Shown here in pieces: positions 6,692 through 9,776 of a stretch of DNA of 9,776 nt; the stretch's first letter is position 1, and every line of letters starts with the position of its first letter. Below the pieces are notes generated by a model, which was not told the DNA's origin, did not search any database, and saw only the letters and a list, made by a program, of their open reading frames with translations. Location: assembly GCA_016867095.1 (NCBI GenBank), contig VGKK01000037.1:1-9776 (forward strand). Reading direction: 5' to 3'. A program made the position numbers and the translations under genes. Origin of the DNA: Candidatus Omnitrophota bacterium. Its GTDB lineage: Bacteria; Omnitrophota; Gorgyraeia; Gygaellales; Profunditerraquicolaceae.

Positions 6692-6844
6692 CAAAGTTAC
6701 TAGCAGTTACTAGCAACAAGTAAAACGATACGTTTGTTACTAACAGTTACTACCAGTTACAAAAAACGCAACCGTTAGTAACAAGCAAGTTGTTTTTAAC
6801 TTGTATTAGTAACAAATAGTAACTGATGGTAACCTATAAAAAGC
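6692..6844. repeat. gyrB-gyrA gap: nine GTTAC decamers, five direct and four inverted
   Basis: Direct copies start at 6695 and 6705 (both AGTTACTAGC), 6735 (TGTTACTAAC), 6745 (AGTTACTACC) and 6755 (AGTTACAAAA). Inverted copies lie at 6774-6783 (exact reverse complement of the 6735 copy), 6805-6814, 6815-6824 and 6825-6834. Direct copies are in strict 10-bp register, including the 30-bp step from 6705 to 6735, and the last three inverted ones are 10 bp apart. The segments 6736-6760 and 6809-6833 pair imperfectly around a small hairpin (CAAGTT 6786-6791 with AACTTG 6798-6803). No good promoter, terminator or ribosome binding site is visible. It may be a helically phased operator or a palindromic repeat element. 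Confidence 0.8.
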
Positions 6845-9274
6845 ATGTACACCCAGAACGAAAAAATAGTCCCGATTTATATTGAAGACGAAGTAAAGGA
6901 CGCTTACCTTAATTACGCGATGAGCGTAATCGTGGGCAGGGCGCTTCCTGATGTGCGCGACGGCTTAAAGCCGGTGCACCGCCGGATTTTGTTTGCCATG
7001 CAGGACTTGGGCCTGGAGCATAACAAGCCCTATAAGAAAGCCGCGCGTATCGTGGGAGAGTGCTTGGGCAAATACCATCCGCACGGCGACTTGGCGGTGT
7101 ATGACGCCCTGATTAGAATGGCCCAGGACTTTTCTTTACGTTATCCTTTGGTAGAGGGCCAGGGAAACGTGGGCAGTATTGACGGAGACGCGCCGGCAGC
7201 CATGCGTTATGTGGAGGCGCGCCTGGCGGCGATTTCCGACGAGATGCTGGCCGACCTAGATAAAGAGACGGTGAATTTTATGCCCAATTTTGACGGCTCG
7301 CTGGTTGAGCCCACGGTTTTACCCGCGCTTTTACCCAATCTATTGATCAATGGCTCATCAGGTATTGCCGTGGGTATGGCCACGAACATGCCGCCGCATA
7401 ATTTAAATGAGATTGTGGACGGCATTGTTTATTGCGTGGATAATCCGGCCTGCGAAGTCAAAGACCTGATGCGTTATGTCAAAGGCCCGGATTTTCCCAC
7501 CGGCGGCTTAATTTGCGGCCGGGAGGGGATTAAAGAGGCGTATTTAAACGGCAAGGGCAAGCTGACTTTGCGCGCGCGCGCCTCTATTGAGCGCCAGAAA
7601 CAGGGCAAAGACACCATTGTGATTACGGAAATCCCGTACCAAACCAATAAGGCGGCGATCATTGAATCCATCGCCGACCTGGTGGAAGAAAAAAAGATTG
7701 AAGGCATCTCGGATATCCGCGACGAGTCGGATAAGGAAGGCCTGCGCGTAGTCATAGATTTGCGCCGGGACAGCGAGCCGCAGATTATCCTGAATCATTT
7801 ATTCAAGCATACGCAGTTAGAGGTAACTTTCGGTATTATTAATCTGGCCCTGGTGAGCGGCCGGCCGCGGGTGTTAAATTTAAAGCAGCTGATTGAGCAG
7901 TATATTTTGCACCGCAAGGAGATTATCCGGCGCCGCACCATCTTTGATTTAGAAAAGGCCAAGCACCGCGCGCATATTTTAGAGGGCTTAAAGATCGCCC
8001 TGAAATACCTGGACCGCATCATTAAGACCATCAGGACCAGCAAGACTGTGGCGCTGGCAAAAGAGGCCTTGATGAAGAATTTTGATTTAACCGATATCCA
8101 GGCCCAGGCCATTCTGGAGATGCAGCTGCAGCGCCTGACCGCGCTGGAGCGGGATAAAATTGACGCGGAGTACCTGGAGTTAATCAAGAAGATTGAGCTT
8201 TATCAGTCAATTTTGGCGTCGGAAAAGAAGGTAGAGGCGATTATTAAGGAAGACCTGGCGGAATTGAAGAAAAAATACGGAGATGAGCGCTTGACCGAGA
8301 TTGCCGCCGAGGCAGAAGATATTGCCGTGGAGGATTTAATCGCCGAAGAGGATGTGGTGGTAACGATTAGCCATAACGGCTACATTAAGCGGCTGCCGGT
8401 CAGCGCCTACCGCAAACAAAAACGCGGCGGCAAAGGTTCAACCGGCGCGGAATTGCGCGAGGAAGATTTTATTGAGCATTTATTTGTCGCCTCCACCAAA
8501 GACTACCTTTTGATTTTTACGGACAAGGGCCGGGCGCACTGGCTAAAGGTATATGAAATCCCGCAGGCCAGCCGCGTTGCCAAGGGCAAGGCAATTATTA
8601 ACCTGGTGCAGATGGCTTCGGATGAAAAAATCAGCTCTACCATCCCGGTCAAGAATTTTAGCGGAGATAATTATCTGGTGATGGCCACCAAGCTCGGCCT
8701 GATTAAGAAGACGCGCCTGGATGAATACAGTAATCCCCGCAAAGGCGGGATTATCGGGATTACCCTGGAAAAGGGCGATGAATTGATTGAAGTCAAGCTG
8801 ACCGACGGCAAGCAGGAATTATTATTGGGCACGCTGCAGGGCAAGGCCATCCGTTTCCCCGAGGCGCAAGTGCGCGATATGGGCAGGGCGGCCAAGGGCG
8901 TCAAGGGGGTGGGGCTATTCAAGTCTGACGTGGTGATTGCCATGGAGGTAGTGCAAAAAGAAGATACAGTGCTCACCGTGACTGAGCTGGGTTTTGCCAA
9001 GCGCACGCCAGTGGGGCAATACCGCTTGCAGCGCCGCGGCGGCAAAGGCATTATCAATATTAAGGTCACCAAGAAGAACGGCCAGGCCGTCGGCTTAAAG
9101 GCCGTTTCTGACCGCGACGAGTTAATGGTGATGACCCAAAATGGGATGTTCCTGCGCTGCCTCATCAAAGACATCCGCGCCACCGGCCGTTCTGCCCAGG
9201 GCGTGCGACTGATCAAATTAGCCGAGAAAGACAGAGTTTCTTCGGTTGCCCACGTAGTAGTAGAAGAGGAATAA
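6845..9274 (+). CDS. gyrA: DNA gyrase subunit A, naturally Leu at position 83
   Basis: GyrA is the DNA-breaking subunit of gyrase. The 809 residues open with YLNYAMSVIVGRALPDVRDG (21-40). The active site is R121-Y122 in AAMRYVEARLA. The quinolone region HPHGDLAVYDALIRMAQ (78-94) keeps D87 but has Leu (codon TTG) at 83, where E. coli has Ser. A coiled-coil tower spans about 360-490. The C-terminal wrapping domain has GyrA box QKRGGKG (525-531), which separates it from ParC, and a second QRRGGKG (729-735). It ends in a short acidic tail. The ATG is supported by a standard N-terminus, but no Shine-Dalgarno sequence is visible; the repeat array lies directly upstream. A tRNA-like fragment begins 3 nt after the stop, and no terminator is seen. 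Confidence 0.99.
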   Translation: MYTQNEKIVPIYIEDEVKDAYLNYAMSVIVGRALPDVRDGLKPVHRRILFAMQDLGLEHNKPYKKAARIVGECLGKYHPHGDLAVYDALIRMAQDFSLRYPLVEGQGNVGSIDGDAPAAMRYVEARLAAISDEMLADLDKETVNFMPNFDGSLVEPTVLPALLPNLLINGSSGIAVGMATNMPPHNLNEIVDGIVYCVDNPACEVKDLMRYVKGPDFPTGGLICGREGIKEAYLNGKGKLTLRARASIERQKQGKDTIVITEIPYQTNKAAIIESIADLVEEKKIEGISDIRDESDKEGLRVVIDLRRDSEPQIILNHLFKHTQLEVTFGIINLALVSGRPRVLNLKQLIEQYILHRKEIIRRRTIFDLEKAKHRAHILEGLKIALKYLDRIIKTIRTSKTVALAKEALMKNFDLTDIQAQAILEMQLQRLTALERDKIDAEYLELIKKIELYQSILASEKKVEAIIKEDLAELKKKYGDERLTEIAAEAEDIAVEDLIAEEDVVVTISHNGYIKRLPVSAYRKQKRGGKGSTGAELREEDFIEHLFVASTKDYLLIFTDKGRAHWLKVYEIPQASRVAKGKAIINLVQMASDEKISSTIPVKNFSGDNYLVMATKLGLIKKTRLDEYSNPRKGGIIGITLEKGDELIEVKLTDGKQELLLGTLQGKAIRFPEAQVRDMGRAAKGVKGVGLFKSDVVIAMEVVQKEDTVLTVTELGFAKRTPVGQYRLQRRGGKGIINIKVTKKNGQAVGLKAVSDRDELMVMTQNGMFLRCLIKDIRATGRSAQGVRLIKLAEKDRVSSVAHVVVEEE

Positions 9275-9277
9275 TCC

Positions 9278-9328
9278 GTCCCCATCGTCTAGCCTGGTCT
9301 AGGACAAGAGCTTTTTCCCGACCAGGCT
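9278..9328 (+). pseudogene. Broken tRNA-Glu, 5' half only
   Basis: From 9278 the sequence reads as a tRNA 5' half: acceptor GTCCCCA, TC, D arm (9287-9305), A, anticodon stem AGAGC (9307-9311) and TTTT. Then it changes to an unrelated sequence instead of closing the anticodon stem. Positions 9285-9315 (31 nt) are identical to 9609-9639 of the complete tRNA-Glu downstream, but the acceptor strand differs, and no matching 3' half with TGGGGAC is found nearby. The continuation makes a new perfect 9-bp stem, AGCCTGGTC (9291-9299) with GACCAGGCT (9320-9328). It cannot form a normal tRNA and is probably a relic of a tandem tRNA-Glu or of an insertion at the anticodon loop. Confidence 0.7.
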
Positions 9329-9359
9329 TAATTCAACAGCGGGGCAAAGGCTTGCAAGA

Positions 9360-9626
9360 ATGTATTACATATATGTTTTAAAAAATAATAACGGTAAGCA
9401 CTATTTAGGAAGTTGCGAAAATTTAGAAGTAAGATTAGAAAGACATAATCAAAACAGCGTCCGCTCTACCAAGAATAAAGGACCTTTTAAGTTAATTTAT
9501 AAAGAAGAATTTTCTACTCGTACTGAAGCGCGAAAAAGAGAAAGTTGTATTAAGAAGCATAAATCCATTAAGTATTTTTTAAAACAAATAGAAAATAATC
9601 TGACCCTGTCGTCTAGCCTGGTCTAG
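9360..9626 (+). CDS. Small GIY-YIG nuclease-like protein (URI type), 3' end inside tRNA-Glu
   Basis: The 88-residue protein is a stand-alone GIY-YIG domain of the short URI type. YYIYVL (2-7) and HYLGS (14-18) are the GIY and YIG strands, L-VRLERHN (22-30) carries the conserved Arg, and TEARKRESCIKKHKS (55-69) holds the likely catalytic Glu (E61) and basic helix. This superfamily cuts DNA; many short members are uncharacterised and some behave like homing endonucleases. AAAGG at 9346-9350, 9 nt before the ATG, can serve as ribosome binding site. The final residues LTLSSSLV and the TAG stop are read from the first 25 nt of the tRNA-Glu gene. The gene is AT-rich and unlike its gyrase neighbours in composition, and is flanked by copies of the tRNA 5' half, which suggests transfer. 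Cleavage specificity is unknown. Confidence 0.88.
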   Translation: MYYIYVLKNNNGKHYLGSCENLEVRLERHNQNSVRSTKNKGPFKLIYKEEFSTRTEARKRESCIKKHKSIKYFLKQIENNLTLSSSLV

Positions 9627-9676
9627 GACAAGAGCTTTTCAAGCTCTCGGCACGGGTTCAAATCCCGTCAGGGTCA
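9602..9676 (+). tRNA. tRNA-Glu (anticodon UUC)
   Basis: All arms fold: acceptor GACCCTG (9602-9608) with CAGGGTC (9669-9675); D stem GTCT (9611-9614) with GGAC (9626-9629), including one G-U pair; anticodon stem AGAGC (9631-9635) with GCTCT (9643-9647); T stem ACGGG (9652-9656) with CCCGT (9664-9668) and loop TTCAAAT. The anticodon loop TTTTCAA gives TTC at 9638-9640, reading Glu codons GAA and GAG. The discriminator base is A9676, and CCA is not encoded. The first 25 nt overlap the 3' end of the GIY-YIG gene. Confidence 0.96.
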
Positions 9677-9684
9677 TTAAATTT

Positions 9685-9707
9685 TAGGACAAGAGCTTTT
9701 TCCCGAC
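9685..9707 (+). repeat. Second copy of the 23-nt tRNA-derived repeat
   Basis: These 23 nt are identical to 9300-9322 in the broken tRNA-Glu. The first 16 also match 9624-9639 of the intact tRNA (end of the D arm, anticodon stem and loop). The shared junction TTTTTCCCGAC is not in the intact tRNA, so the two copies are related beyond tRNA homology. GGACAAG appears once more at 9770-9776, cut by the window end. Confidence 0.75.
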
Positions 9708-9772
9708 GCCCTCATTTACTTCAGGCGTCGGGATCCCGATGGGAAGCTTCGTAAGAAGCGACACCATCGGGA
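9701..9772. repeat. Two adjacent strong hairpins
   Basis: Hairpin 1: TCCCGACGCC (9701-9710) pairs perfectly with GGCGTCGGGA (9724-9733) around 13 nt. Hairpin 2: TCCCGATGG (9734-9742) pairs with CCATCGGGA (9764-9772) and encloses GCTTC-GTAA-GAAGC (9746-9759), which has a GNRA-type loop. No T-run follows, so they are not evident terminators. They resemble intergenic palindromic (REP-like) elements and may continue past the right edge. Confidence 0.65.
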
Positions 9773-9776
9773 CAAG

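Noticed and set aside
6692..6844. CRISPR array in the gyrB-gyrA gap
   Set aside because: The repeats are about 10 bp, occur in both orientations and have no spacers of regular length.
8671..9285. 204-residue open frame opposite the 3' part of gyrA
   Set aside because: Ser/Pro/Thr-rich low-complexity translation typical of an antisense shadow; gyrA on the plus strand is certain.
9278..9676. Group I intron with a GIY-YIG endonuclease splitting tRNA-Glu at the anticodon loop
   Set aside because: The downstream tRNA-Glu is complete, with its own 5' half and matching acceptor stem; removal of the middle would not be needed to make it, and no intron core was recognised.
9685..9707. A third tRNA-Glu gene
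   Set aside because: Only the D-arm end and anticodon-stem start are present; no acceptor or T arm can be formed around it.
9701..9772. Integron attC site or intrinsic terminator for the right-edge hairpins
   Set aside because: No GTTRRRY/RYYYAAC core sites are seen, and no T-run follows either stem.

Overview
The window is a bacterial replication-origin (dnaA) region, probably from an uncultured diderm bacterium. YidC carries the large periplasmic domain of Gram-negative bacteria, and GyrB carries the long insertion in its TOPRIM/tail part seen in many Gram-negatives. Base composition is mixed: gyrB and gyrA are richer in G+C by eye, while yidC and the last small gene are AT-rich. Recurrent small hairpins and a short URI-type GIY-YIG nuclease would fit an Omnitrophota/PVC-like lineage, but that placement is a weak guess.

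Left arm (minus strand, 1-1081). A strong sigma70-type promoter drives rpmH (ribosomal protein L34, GTG start), then yidD, then yidC, which runs off the left edge. rpmH and yidD overlap as TGATG. The rnpA gene that normally sits between them is absent.

Centre (about 1100-1360). A second strong promoter points right, back to back with the first. It is followed by a long leader holding a 19-bp inverted repeat with a T-run, which looks like an attenuator or a small RNA. Next come an extended -10 promoter and a cluster of DnaA-box-like sites just before dnaA.

Right arm (plus strand, 1361-9274). The order is dnaA, dnaN, a DUF721/DciA-type gene, gyrB and gyrA. dnaN, the DUF721 gene and gyrB are packed with a 1-nt gap and an ATGA overlap, and recF is missing from its usual place. 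The products work together: DnaA opens the origin, DciA-like proteins help load the replicative helicase, DnaN is the sliding clamp, and gyrase removes the supercoils made by the fork. The 153-bp gap between gyrB and gyrA contains nine copies of a GTTAC-core decamer, five direct and four inverted, mostly in 10-bp register. GyrA naturally has Leu at the position of E. coli Ser83.

Right edge (9275-9776). This is a small accessory patch. It holds a broken 5' half of a tRNA-Glu, a GIY-YIG nuclease gene whose last codons lie inside a complete tRNA-Glu(UUC), and then a short repeat shared with the broken tRNA and two strong hairpins. This is the most mobile-looking part of the window.
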